Of a DNA stretch of 64,000 nt, positions 34,326-43,080 are shown piece after piece. A program made the position numbers and the translations under genes. The notes below the pieces were generated by a model. The model had not been told where the DNA came from and searched no databases. It saw nothing but the letters and a program-made list of their open reading frames with translations. Origin of the DNA: Marinibaculum pumilum (GTDB lineage: Bacteria > Pseudomonadota > Alphaproteobacteria > Ferrovibrionales > Ferrovibrionaceae); assembly GCF_042646425.1 (NCBI RefSeq), contig NZ_JBHRTR010000031.1:372001-436000 (forward strand), given 5' to 3'. Numbering within the stretch: the first letter of the stretch is position 1; each line of letters begins with the position of its first letter.

Positions 34326-36127
34326 GCGGCCGGGCCCAGGGCGAGGTCGGGCCAGCGAGCGCCGATCGCCGCCAGGATCCCCGCTTCGTCCAGGCCGTAG
34401 GCCGCCTCCAGCTCCGCATTGCTGCCGGGTTCGACGAAGGACAGGGGGATGCCGATACGCAGCAGGGGGCGCAGCAGGTCGCTGTCCGCCAGGATCTCGG
34501 CCACCGCGGCGCCGAGGCCGCCGGGCAGCACATATTCCTCCACCGTCACGATCCGCGCCGCCCGGGCGGCGCGTTCGGCGAGCCAGCCGGCGTCGAGCGG
34601 GTCGAGGGTCCGCATGTTCACCAGGCCGGTCTCGTAGCCGGCGGCGGCCAGCCGGTCGGCGGCGGCAGCGGCGGCCTCGAACTTCTGGCCCGCTGCAAGG
34701 ATCAGCGGATTGCCGCCGTCGCGCAGCACTTCCGGCCGGAAGACGGCCGCATCGTCCAGGGTGGCGACCCGGGCATCGATCTCCGGCGCCGGGCCATAGG
34801 GCATGGCGATGACGGTCGGGCCGGACAGGGTGGCCAGGGCGGCCGCAACCATGCGGCGTGCCTCATGCGCGTCTTTCGGGACATGGACCTTGAGGTTCGG
34901 CAGGGCGCGCAGATAGGGCAGGTCGTAGATGCCGTGGTGGGTCGGATTGTCGTAGCCGCTGAAGCCGCTCCGGAAGGTCAGGATCAGGGTCGGCAGGTTC
35001 ATGAAGCAGACGTCGTGGATCAGCTGGTCGAAGGCCCGCTGCATGAAGGTCGACTGATAGGCGATCACCGGCACCCGTCCGGCAAGGGCCAGGCCGACGG
35101 TCATGCTCATCGCATGCTGTTCTTCCATGCCGGGATCGAAGCAGCGCTCCGGCCAGGTGGCGAAGACCTTGGCCAGCCCGGTGGCATAGAGGGTGGACGG
35201 CGTGATGCAGCAGATCCGCGGGTCTTCCTCCATCGCCGCAGCCACCGCCTCCGCGGCCACGTCGGGATAGCCAGGCGCCGGCGGCGGTACCGCGGCGGCG
35301 CCGCTCTCCGGATCGAAGGGAAACGAGAAATGCTGCCGGAACGGGTGGCCGTCGGCCGGCGGCCAGCCATGGCCCTTCACCGTCCGGACATGCACCACGA
35401 CCGGTCCGCCATTCTCCTTTGCGGCCTGCAGGGCCGGCAGCAGGGCGGCGATGTCGTGGCCGTCCACCGGGCCGATGCTGGTGAAGCCCCAGCCCCGGAA
35501 GATCTGCGCCGCCCGCGCGCCGTCCTGCAGCGCGTCGTGCAGGCCGCCATAGCCGGGGCTGATCGCATAGCCGTTGTCGTTGACCACCAGGATCGGCGGG
35601 GCGGGATCGACCGCGGCATCGTTCAGCGCTTCCAGCGCGATGCCTTCCGCCAGGGCGCCGTCGCCGACGATGGCGACGACCCGGCCGGCCGTGCCGGCCA
35701 GCCGACGGCCGCGGGCCATGCCCAGCGCGATCGACAGGGCGGTGCCGGCATGGCTCGCCTCGATCGGATCGTGCGCGCTTTCCGCGCGGGTCAGGAAGCG
35801 GTTCATGCCGCCATAGCTGTTCAGGCTGGCGAACAGGTCGCGGCGGCCGGTCAGCAGCTTCTGGGTATAGCCCTGGTGGCCGGTATCCCAGACCAGCGCA
35901 TCCTCGGGCGAGCGGAACACCGCATGCAGCGCGATGGTCAGCTCCACCGTGCCCAGATTGGCGCCGATATGGCCGCCGGTGCTGGAGATGCTCGACAGCA
36001 GGAAGGCGCGGACCTGATCCGCCAGGTCTCTCAGGGCGGCGATGCTGCGGCCCTGCAGCGCCTCCGGTCCGGTCAGCGCCTGGAGGTCCAGCGCATCCGC
36101 CGGCCGCGCGGCTGTCTCACCTGTCAT
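34322..36127 (-). CDS. DXS-like transketolase in a glycan operon
   Basis: About 601 residues. The family marks are clear: GHIGANLGTVELTIALH, VWDTGHQGYTQKLLTGRR, GDGALAEGIALEALNDA (thiamine diphosphate site GDG...), then EEQHAMSMTVGLALAG with the catalytic Glu and STFMQRAFDQLIHDV. It is closest to 1-deoxyxylulose-5-phosphate synthase. However, where DXS has RAG-VGADG-TH-GAFD, this protein has RSGFSGYDNPTHHGIYD, so the acceptor pocket has changed. ATG is preferred to a TTG 36 bases earlier. It lies 51 bases after an ATP-grasp gene. Probably builds or extends a sugar precursor. Confidence 0.8.
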   Translation of the reverse strand: MTGETAARPADALDLQALTGPEALQGRSIAALRDLADQVRAFLLSSISSTGGHIGANLGTVELTIALHAVFRSPEDALVWDTGHQGYTQKLLTGRRDLFASLNSYGGMNRFLTRAESAHDPIEASHAGTALSIALGMARGRRLAGTAGRVVAIVGDGALAEGIALEALNDAAVDPAPPILVVNDNGYAISPGYGGLHDALQDGARAAQIFRGWGFTSIGPVDGHDIAALLPALQAAKENGGPVVVHVRTVKGHGWPPADGHPFRQHFSFPFDPESGAAAVPPPAPGYPDVAAEAVAAAMEEDPRICCITPSTLYATGLAKVFATWPERCFDPGMEEQHAMSMTVGLALAGRVPVIAYQSTFMQRAFDQLIHDVCFMNLPTLILTFRSGFSGYDNPTHHGIYDLPYLRALPNLKVHVPKDAHEARRMVAAALATLSGPTVIAMPYGPAPEIDARVATLDDAAVFRPEVLRDGGNPLILAAGQKFEAAAAAADRLAAAGYETGLVNMRTLDPLDAGWLAERAARAARIVTVEEYVLPGGLGAAVAEILADSDLLRPLLRIGIPLSFVEPGSNAELEAAYGLDEAGILAAIGARWPDLALGPAA

Positions 36128-36178
36128 TCTCGCCCGCCTGTCATTCTCGATGTCACTCCCCAATGGTTCGGGCGCCCG

Positions 36179-37393
36179 TCAGACCTTCATCGGCGCGCTG
36201 TCGCCGGCGATCACGGCACGCAGCGCGCCGGCCGCGGCGCTGAGCCGGGTCTTGAGCTGGATCCAGTTCTCGCCCTCGCCGAACACGAAGGCGATGACCG
36301 CCCGGTTGTCCGTGCCCGCCGGTACCAGCTGGCCGTTCCGGCGGATGACGATGACGTCCAGGATGCCGGCCATGTCGATCGCGCTTTCCAGCCCTTCGAC
36401 CCGCAGGAACCGTCCGGCCATCGGACTGAGGACGGCGCGCCAGCCGATCAGCCGGCCGGCCTTCTGCGGGCCCTCCGTCGCCGACCGCCAGTCCTGGCCG
36501 GCAAGATGGCGGAACCAGGGCAGGGCCGGATGCCAGCCCAGCGCGAGCGGGCTGACATGGCTGGAGCTGACATCGCCGTGAAAGCGCGGCGAGACCTCCA
36601 GCAGGTGCGGGCCGTCCTCGTTGACCACCACGTCAGCCTTGACCGGGCCCTGATCGAGACCGGCGGCCAGGGCGGCCTCCGCCACCAGCGCGTAGATCGC
36701 GTCGGCTTCCGCCGCGCCGATATCCGCCGGCTGATGGCCCCAGAGCGGCACATGCAGCGGCGGCAGGGTGAAATAGCGGTCGAGCAGCCCGCAGCGCACC
36801 ACCTCGCCCTCGATCAGGCAGAGATTCACGTCGACATGGCGGCCATGCAGCTGCCGTTCCAGCAGGATGACATTGCCGAAGGCGCTGGCCTCGGCCCAGG
36901 CACGGTCGATATCGGCGGCCTCGCCAATGCTGCGCACGCCCCGGCTGCCGCTGGACCCGGCGGGCTTGAGGATCGCCGGGCCGCCGATCTCGGCAAAGGC
37001 GGCGCGGGCATCGTCCGGGTCCGCGACCCGCCGCCCTGCGGTCGTGCGCAGGCCCAGGCTGCGCCACAGCTCCGTCGATCGCGACTTGTCCAGCAGGATC
37101 GACAGGCTCTCCACCGACGGGCCGGGCAGGCCCAGGCGGGTGGTGACCCGGGCCAGGGTCGGCAGCGCGTGGTCGCCCGCCGTGTAGATGCCCACCAGGT
37201 CGTCGATATCCAGCGCCGCCTGCAGGATCCCCTCGGTGTCGTCGGCGGCCACGCGGACGAAGCCGTCGGCGCGGTGCCGGCAGAGGGCGTCGGGATCCCG
37301 GTCGGTGGCGATCACCTTCAGGCCGGCGGCATGGGCCGCCCGGATCGATGGCATCTGGAGCTGGCCGGCGCCGATATGCAGAAGGGTCGGCAT
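36179..37393 (-). CDS. ATP-grasp ligase A
   Basis: 404 residues. A Rossmann-like start (LHIGAGQLQMPSIRAAHAAGLKVIATDRDPDA) is followed by an ATP-grasp domain: ILKPAGSSGSRGV (Lys and Gly-rich loop), VILLERQLHGRHVDV and, for Mg2+, VNEDGPHLLEVSPRFHGD. The order resembles CarB/PurK-type enzymes that join an acid to an amine via an acyl phosphate. The start overlaps the upstream gene in a TAATG arrangement, so expression is coupled. Likely attaches an amino acid or similar group to a sugar; substrate unknown. Confidence 0.8.
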   Translation of the reverse strand: MPTLLHIGAGQLQMPSIRAAHAAGLKVIATDRDPDALCRHRADGFVRVAADDTEGILQAALDIDDLVGIYTAGDHALPTLARVTTRLGLPGPSVESLSILLDKSRSTELWRSLGLRTTAGRRVADPDDARAAFAEIGGPAILKPAGSSGSRGVRSIGEAADIDRAWAEASAFGNVILLERQLHGRHVDVNLCLIEGEVVRCGLLDRYFTLPPLHVPLWGHQPADIGAAEADAIYALVAEAALAAGLDQGPVKADVVVNEDGPHLLEVSPRFHGDVSSSHVSPLALGWHPALPWFRHLAGQDWRSATEGPQKAGRLIGWRAVLSPMAGRFLRVEGLESAIDMAGILDVIVIRRNGQLVPAGTDNRAVIAFVFGEGENWIQLKTRLSAAAGALRAVIAGDSAPMKV

Positions 37394-38538
37394 TACGCGG
37401 CCGCCGCCGTCCAGCGCCCGCCGCCGGCGCTGGCCGCCGCCGCGAGCGCCGCTGCGTTGGCTGCGGCGTCGCCGGGCAGCAGCCGCGTGCCCAGCAGGGT
37501 GGCGGGCCCCGGCGCCGGAAGCGGTCCGGCGGGCAGCGGATCGCCGCCCGTCCAGGCGGCGATCTCGGCCGCGAACGGGTCGAAACCGGGGAACAGCCCC
37601 GGCAGCAGAAGGTCGGCGATGCCATCGCCGCAGAGACCCGGATTGGCCTCGTACAGATGGGCCCGGCCGCCCGCGTCCGCCCGGAAGCTGAAGAAGGCGA
37701 AGCCGCGATCCATCCCCAGCGACCGTGCCAGGGGCAAAGCGAGGGCGGTGAGCTGCCCGGCGCCCATGCCGGTGGCAGGTGCGGCCAGGCCCAGGCCGCG
37801 GACGGAGCCGTCGGCCTGCTGGGCGACGATCTCGTCGTAGGCCAGGGCGAGAACCGGCGTTCCGCCGGCGAGCAGCAGCAGCAGGCCGATATCCTGCCCT
37901 GGCAGCCAGTCCTGCACCTCCACCTTGCCGTTGGCGGAGGCCTCCGCGGCGTCGCGCAGCAACGCGGCCACCGCGCGCGGCGTCCCCGCCGGCGGTGCCG
38001 GCAGCCGCACCACGGCGGCCTTGCCGCGTAGCGGCATGTCGGGTTTCGCGAGCAGGCCGCGATGCAGCGGCAGGTCCGGCGGCAGGTCGCGCTCCGGATC
38101 CGCGACAAGGCGGCCGGCCGGGCAGGGCAGGCCGAGTGCGGTGGCGGCTTCGCGCAGCACCGACTTGCGCACGGCCGCCGCGCAGAAGGCGGCGGGCGGT
38201 CCGGCAACATCCAGTGCCGCGGCCAGGGCGGCCGCCGTGGCCAGCGCGGGGCCGGAGGTCCGCTGGATCACGGCCCGGGTGCGCTGCGCCATCGGATGCG
38301 CGCGCGCGGCCGCCACGGCCGGCCCTGCCTCGAAAGTGCTGATCCGCAGATGCGCCTCCAGCAGGTCGGCGGCCGCCGGAATATCGGCCCGGTCGATCGC
38401 CCAGATCGCGAATCCGGCCGCGGCGGCGGCACGGATCAGGGGCAGTTGCGCCGGACCCGCGCCGACGCTGAGGACCGCATCGCGGCCATCGGCCCGCGGC
38501 TCTGCCCGGCGCGCCGCCTGCGGCACCGTTTCTTGCAT
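37393..38538 (-). CDS. ATP-grasp-like protein B (divergent)
   Basis: About 381 residues. The same plan as protein A but less conserved: AVLSVGAGPAQLPLIRAAAAAGFAIWAIDRAD at the start, LLAKPDMPLRGKAAVV for the Lys strand, VEVQDWLPGQDIGLLL and a metal-binding-like HLYEANPGLCGDGIADLL. The Gly-rich loop after the Lys is not typical, so activity is uncertain. Two candidate ATGs exist (38565 and 38538); AGGACC lies upstream of the second. Divergent from the methyltransferase gene across about 150 bases. First gene of the B-A-transketolase-SDR operon. Confidence 0.65.
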   Translation of the reverse strand: MQETVPQAARRAEPRADGRDAVLSVGAGPAQLPLIRAAAAAGFAIWAIDRADIPAAADLLEAHLRISTFEAGPAVAAARAHPMAQRTRAVIQRTSGPALATAAALAAALDVAGPPAAFCAAAVRKSVLREAATALGLPCPAGRLVADPERDLPPDLPLHRGLLAKPDMPLRGKAAVVRLPAPPAGTPRAVAALLRDAAEASANGKVEVQDWLPGQDIGLLLLLAGGTPVLALAYDEIVAQQADGSVRGLGLAAPATGMGAGQLTALALPLARSLGMDRGFAFFSFRADAGGRAHLYEANPGLCGDGIADLLLPGLFPGFDPFAAEIAAWTGGDPLPAGPLPAPGPATLLGTRLLPGDAAANAAALAAAASAGGGRWTAAAA

Positions 38539-38692
38539 GTCAGCTGGGTCCTGCCGTGGCGCCATGATCGGGAAAGGCTCGCCTGTCTCTGCTTGCGCCG
38601 GTGGGAGGGGGAACGACCGGCCGGGCATCGGCTGCTGGCCGAACCCGCCGAATTCTAGCAATCTCCGTACCGTGAACCAAAGCACAGAGCAG

Positions 38693-39925
38693 ATGATGTC
38701 AGCGCCCCAGGCGGCCGCCGGCGCGAACGCGTTCGGCCAGGCCTCGATCATCCGATGCCAGGTATGCGGCGATTCCGCCGCCAGCCCGGCCTACCGCTTC
38801 CGGCAGCGACTGCCCTGGGCGGCGGAAAGCACCGAACAGGTGGTGCAGGGCTGCGGCAATTGCGGCTTCCTGTTCCTGTCGCCGCGACCGGACCGTGCCG
38901 CGCTGGCCGCGTACTACACGGCCGATACCCATGGCTCGGGCCAGGTCTTCCGCGACGAGAGCGGCGGCAGCCGGGCCGGCCAGAACGCCCGCATGCGGGC
39001 GGCCTTCATCGCCGGCATGCTGCCGGCCGGCGCGACCGTCCTGGATATCGGCTGCGGCCAGGGACTGGTGCTGGAGGCGCTGCGCGGCCATGGCATGGCG
39101 GTGTCCGGGCTGGAACTGTCTCCGGCGGCCGCGGAGACGGCGGCGGCACGCGGGCTGGACGTGGTGCAGGGCGGCCTGGGCACCGCCCTCGGCCGCCGCT
39201 TCGACGCGGTCGTGATGATCTCAGTGCTGGAGCATCTCTGGGATCCGGGCGAGGGGATCGCCGGTGCGCTGGACTATCTGGCGGCCGACGGCCTGCTGAT
39301 GGTGGAGGTGCCGAACGCCCTGGTGCCGACCCCGTCGCTGACCGACTGGTTCAGCTTCGAGCATCTGTCGCATTTCTCGCCGGCGACCCTGGCGCGGCTG
39401 CTGCGGCGGCATGGCTTCCGCTGGGCCGCGCTGGGCAGCAGTTTCCGCGAAGGCGGCATCCGTCTGGGCGCCCTGCGCGGCGCCGACTATCCGACACGGC
39501 CCGGCCATTGGGAGGCGATGGAGGAGATCGAAGCGCGCTGCCCGGTCCCGTCGCTGGAATACAGCAGCTATCCGTCGCGCCAGGCCGCCCTGGTCGACGG
39601 CGTGACGGCGCGGGTCACCGGCCTGTTGCGGGGGTGGCGGGATGAGGGGCGCCGGATAGCGGTCTATGGTGCCGGCCTGCACAGCCTGCAGCTTGCGGAA
39701 CTGGTGCCGCTGCAGGATTGGGTCGACTTCTTCGTCGATGGCGACCCGCGCAAGCAGGGCACGCGCTTCTGCGGCCTGACGGTCGAGCCGCCGGAGGCCC
39801 TGCGCAGCCGCGGCATCGGTGCCGTGCTGCTCTCCACCGGCGCCTTTGTCGAGGAGATGGCCAACCGGGTCCACGGTATCGCCGGGGAAGAGGTCGCCGT
39901 CGCGGACTGCTATGACCGCCTCTGA
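38693..39925 (+). CDS. SAM methyltransferase with zinc finger and C-terminal Rossmann domain
   Basis: About 410 residues. The N-terminus has a zinc ribbon (CQVCGDS ... CGNCGFLFLSPRP), then a class I SAM fold: VLDIGCGQGLVLEAL (motif I), VMISVLEHLWDPGEG and LLMVEVPN, and a C-terminal domain RRIAVYGAGLHSLQLAEL with DFFVDGDPRKQG. This three-part layout is that of sugar C-methyltransferases. It may methylate a nucleotide-linked sugar, or act on a carbonyl. Two tandem ATGs (38693, 38696) and a GTG at 38672 are possible starts. It overlaps the following ATP-grasp gene by 14 bases. Confidence 0.8.
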   Translation: MMSAPQAAAGANAFGQASIIRCQVCGDSAASPAYRFRQRLPWAAESTEQVVQGCGNCGFLFLSPRPDRAALAAYYTADTHGSGQVFRDESGGSRAGQNARMRAAFIAGMLPAGATVLDIGCGQGLVLEALRGHGMAVSGLELSPAAAETAAARGLDVVQGGLGTALGRRFDAVVMISVLEHLWDPGEGIAGALDYLAADGLLMVEVPNALVPTPSLTDWFSFEHLSHFSPATLARLLRRHGFRWAALGSSFREGGIRLGALRGADYPTRPGHWEAMEEIEARCPVPSLEYSSYPSRQAALVDGVTARVTGLLRGWRDEGRRIAVYGAGLHSLQLAELVPLQDWVDFFVDGDPRKQGTRFCGLTVEPPEALRSRGIGAVLLSTGAFVEEMANRVHGIAGEEVAVADCYDRL

Positions 39926-41219
39926 AGCGGGGCAGGGCGGCGGCGACAGGCCGCCGCTGCTGGTGGTCCTGGGCGCGGGCAGCGACCAGCGCTTCCTGCT
40001 GCAGACCGCCCGGGGGATGGGCCTGCGGACCCTCGCCTTCGACATGAACCCGCAGGCGGAGGGGGCCCCATTCGCCGACCGCTTCGAGGCGATTTCCACC
40101 CGCGACGTGCCTGCCATCTGCGGCCGTCTGGATGCCCTGATCACCGAGGGCGAGCGCCCGGCCGGCGTGACCACCATGGGCAGCGACATTCCGGAGATCG
40201 TGGCCGCGGTGGCGGCGCATCTCGGCACCCCCTCGGTCTCGGCAGAGACCGCGCGCCTGGCGACCGACAAGTTCGAGATGAAGCAGGCCTTCCGGCGGGC
40301 CGGCGTACCGATCCCCTGGTTCGCCGCGGTGCGCGATGCCCGCGACGTGCAGGAGGCGCTGGATACGCGCGGCGGAAGACTGGTTGTGAAACCGGTGGAC
40401 CGGTCGGGCTCGCGCGGGGTGTTCCTGGTGGATCGGGACATGCGCGACCGGGTGCCGGCCCTGTTCGAAGCGGCGCTCGCGCAGTCCTTTTCCGGCCGGG
40501 TCCAGGTCGAGGCATTCGTGCCCGGCCCGCAATATTCCACCGAGACCGTGTTCCATCGCGGCCGCGGCGTGACCCCTGGCTTTGCCGACCGCAACTATGA
40601 ATGGCTGCAGCGGCTGGCGCCACGGATCATCGAGAACGGCGCCTGGATGCCGACCGCCCTGAACGCGGCGGGGCAGGCGCAGGTCGACGAGCTGCTGGCG
40701 TGCGCCGCCGCGGCGCTTGGGCTGAGCGACGGCACCGCGAAGGGCGACGTGGTCTGGGGACCGGACGGGCCGCTGCTGATCGAGATGGCGGCGCGGCTGT
40801 CCGGCGGCGATTTCTGCGAAAGCCTGGTGCCGCTCTGCACCGGGGTGAACTACGTGCCTGCCGCGATCGACCTGGCGCTCGGCCGCACGCCCGACTTTTC
40901 CGTCCTGACGGCGCCGCCCAGGCAGGCGGTTGGCAACCGCTATTTCATTGGCGGGCCGGGCCGCCTGCAGGCGGTGGAGGGATTGGACGAGGTGGCGCGG
41001 CAGCCCTGGATCCACAAGCTGGAACTCTGGTACCGGCCGGGCGACGAGGTGCCGGCGCCGGTCAGCCATGCCCACCGGCTTGGCGTCTTCATCGCCACCG
41101 CGACGGACAAGGCGGAACTGGATCGCCGGATCGACTGGGTCTACCGCACCGTCAGGCTGCAGATTCTGCCTAGCGGCGATGGCGATCCGCTGGCCGGCCC
41201 GGCAGGATCTGCCGCCTGA
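39912..41219 (+). CDS. ATP-grasp ligase C
   Basis: 435 residues. An N-terminal dinucleotide-like fold (LVVLGAGSDQRFLLQTARGMGLRTLAFDMNPQAEG) precedes the ATP-grasp core: RLVVKPVDRSGSRGVFLVD (Lys and Gly loop), VQVEAFVPGPQYSTE and GPLLIEMAARLSGGDF for metal. This one has all the expected active-site elements. A C-terminal PurK/PylC-like beta region follows. It overlaps the methyltransferase by 14 bases, which suggests that the two modify one compound. Convergent with the SpsF-SpsG fusion. Confidence 0.82.
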   Translation: MTASEAGQGGGDRPPLLVVLGAGSDQRFLLQTARGMGLRTLAFDMNPQAEGAPFADRFEAISTRDVPAICGRLDALITEGERPAGVTTMGSDIPEIVAAVAAHLGTPSVSAETARLATDKFEMKQAFRRAGVPIPWFAAVRDARDVQEALDTRGGRLVVKPVDRSGSRGVFLVDRDMRDRVPALFEAALAQSFSGRVQVEAFVPGPQYSTETVFHRGRGVTPGFADRNYEWLQRLAPRIIENGAWMPTALNAAGQAQVDELLACAAAALGLSDGTAKGDVVWGPDGPLLIEMAARLSGGDFCESLVPLCTGVNYVPAAIDLALGRTPDFSVLTAPPRQAVGNRYFIGGPGRLQAVEGLDEVARQPWIHKLELWYRPGDEVPAPVSHAHRLGVFIATATDKAELDRRIDWVYRTVRLQILPSGDGDPLAGPAGSAA

Positions 41220-41239
41220 CCCGGCAGATTCTGCCGGGT
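41158..41239. promoter_or_regulatory. Three phased GGCA-N5-TGCC palindromes at the end of two convergent operons
   Basis: Sites at 41158 (TGCA-GATTC-TGCC), 41201 (GGCA-GGATC-TGCC) and 41223 (GGCA-GATTC-TGCC), 43 and 22 bases apart, close to four and two helical turns. The last sits inside a 9-bp hairpin (ACCCGGCAG arms, 41219-41239), which may be a bidirectional terminator instead. The first two lie within the ATP-grasp C coding end. Confidence 0.45.
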
Positions 41240-41259
41240 AATGCGACTTCCATTTGCAG

Positions 41260-43080
41260 TCAGGCGGGTTGCGCCATCGGCAGGTGGCGCACCGCTTCGG
41301 CCAGGCAGGCCGCGATGCGGCTGGCGCCGCGTCCGTCGACCAGGGCGGCGGCCCGCTCCCCCATCGCAGCGAGCCCGTCGGGATCGGCCAGCAGGGTGGC
41401 AGCCTGGCTTGCGGCCTCCGCCGCCCAGTCGCGGCGGCGCAGGTCCACGAGGGCGGCGATGCCCGCCTCGGCGAAGCGTCCCGCCGTCGCCAGGTCGGCG
41501 TCGGAGCGGCAAAGCAGGATGCTGGCGCGGCCGCGCGCCGCCGCTTCGTAGGCGGTGACACCGAAGCCGATGACCGCCAGGGCGGCCCGGTCCAGAAGCG
41601 GGGCCAGGTTGTCGCAGCCCCGGCGGACGGTGACGGGGCCGTCCTCCATCGCGGCAGCCTCGGCCAGCCAGGGCACGGCGGGGCCGGCGATCAGCTCCAG
41701 CCAGGCCAGGGCGGGCAGGTCGCGCAGGGCGGCCACGGCCCGGGGCGCCAGGCCTTCGGGGTCGGCGCCGCCGAGGCTGAGCAGCACCCCTCCGGAGCGG
41801 CAGGCAGGGCCGGAATCAGGCCGGGGTGCCGAGAAGCTCCGTGCCAGTGGCATCCATTGCCAGCCGGCCTGCAGCCGGCCGCGGTAGCCTGTCCAGTCCA
41901 GCGTGCCGGGCGCGTCCTCCGGCGCCGGCGGCGGATAGAAGGCCAGATCGGCGACCAGGCGCCGCGGCGACGGGTCGTCGAGCACCGCCACCACCCGGCC
42001 GGTCCCGCGCAGGCCTTCGACCTGCGTCGCGGTCAGTCCGGTCCGCACGTCCAGCAGAATGGCCTGGTGGCGGTGGCTGGCGGCCAGGTCGCGGAGCCAG
42101 GCCGCCTCGGCGCCGGCCGCGATGCCGTCGGCATTGCCGCTGGCAGGCCGATGCACCCGGAAGTCGCGTTCGGCGAACAATGCGGCCGCCGCCGCATCGC
42201 GAATAACGGCAACATGGACGACGGCCCCCTGTTCGTCGCGCAACCGCTCCGCCACTGCCAGGCAACGGCGGACATGGCCCAGCCCCAGGCCGGCACCGCC
42301 GTCGCAGCGGATCAGCACCGACAGGCCGCGATGGTCGACGCTCTTCTGCCGCACATGGCCGTTGATCGCCAGCAGGTCGGGGCGGCGGCGCAGCAGCGCC
42401 AGCACCTCCGTCATCTCCGCCTCCGGCGCCGGGACCTCGAGCGCCGCGTAGAGCGCTTCCATGAAGGCGAGGTCGTCGGGGGTGTCGACCGACAGGCGGG
42501 CGCCTTCCACGCCGCGATCCTCGTGCAGCGGCAGGTCCAGGGTGCGACCGAAGCCGGGATCCACCCGGCGATAGCCGCTGACATGCTCGCGGGCCGCCGG
42601 ATGGTCGCCATGTTCCGCGGCCAGCCGGTCCAGGGCGCGACGGCTCATCGGGGTATAGCCTTCGTCGCTGACCAGGCCGCCGGTCTGCAGGTCGACGAAA
42701 TCGGCATCGGCTTCGACCATCGCCCGCACCATCAGGTCGGTCAGGCGCGGATCCACCAGCGGCGCGTCGCCGGTGACCCGGATCACGACGTCGGCTTGCA
42801 GCGCCTCCGCCGCCAGCACGAACCGCTCCAGCACATTGTCCAGCGGGCCGCGGATGCAGGGAATGCCAAGCCCGTCGGCGAAACGCTCCAGGGCATCGTC
42901 GCTGGGATCGGTGGAGGTCGCGATCGCAACTGTGTCGACGGTCTCCGCGCGCGCCATGCGGCGCACGACATGTTCCAGCACCGGCATGCCGGCCAGCGGC
43001 CGAAGCACCTTGCCCGGCAGCCGGCTGGACGACATCCGCGCCTGGATGATCGCGGCGACCTTGCGGCTCTGGACGCTCAC
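41260..43080 (-). CDS. Fused cytidylyltransferase (SpsF-like) and PseG-like hydrolase
   Basis: 606 residues in two parts. Residues 1-~250: AAIIQARMSSSRLPGKVLRPLAGMPVLEHVV is the CMP-sugar synthetase/SpsF signature, with VIRVTGDAPLVDP following. From ~265: VLIRCDGGAGLGLGHVRRCLAVAERL is the PseG/SpsG signature with its GHxxRC, then the GT-B-like half with LLSLGGADPEG. PseG releases UDP from the diacetamido-sugar and the cytidylyltransferase activates the finished nonulosonic acid. The start is GTG, overlapping the NeuB stop as GTGA. The two steps flank the NeuB reaction, so the fusion joins the pathway's ends. Confidence 0.88.
   Translation of the reverse strand: MSVQSRKVAAIIQARMSSSRLPGKVLRPLAGMPVLEHVVRRMARAETVDTVAIATSTDPSDDALERFADGLGIPCIRGPLDNVLERFVLAAEALQADVVIRVTGDAPLVDPRLTDLMVRAMVEADADFVDLQTGGLVSDEGYTPMSRRALDRLAAEHGDHPAAREHVSGYRRVDPGFGRTLDLPLHEDRGVEGARLSVDTPDDLAFMEALYAALEVPAPEAEMTEVLALLRRRPDLLAINGHVRQKSVDHRGLSVLIRCDGGAGLGLGHVRRCLAVAERLRDEQGAVVHVAVIRDAAAAALFAERDFRVHRPASGNADGIAAGAEAAWLRDLAASHRHQAILLDVRTGLTATQVEGLRGTGRVVAVLDDPSPRRLVADLAFYPPPAPEDAPGTLDWTGYRGRLQAGWQWMPLARSFSAPRPDSGPACRSGGVLLSLGGADPEGLAPRAVAALRDLPALAWLELIAGPAVPWLAEAAAMEDGPVTVRRGCDNLAPLLDRAALAVIGFGVTAYEAAARGRASILLCRSDADLATAGRFAEAGIAALVDLRRRDWAAEAASQAATLLADPDGLAAMGERAAALVDGRGASRIAACLAEAVRHLPMAQPA

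Noticed and set aside
36128..36163. TTG start 36 bases upstream for the DXS-like gene
   Set aside because: No ribosome site is seen before it, while the ATG has AGGCGG at a suitable distance; kept only as an alternative.
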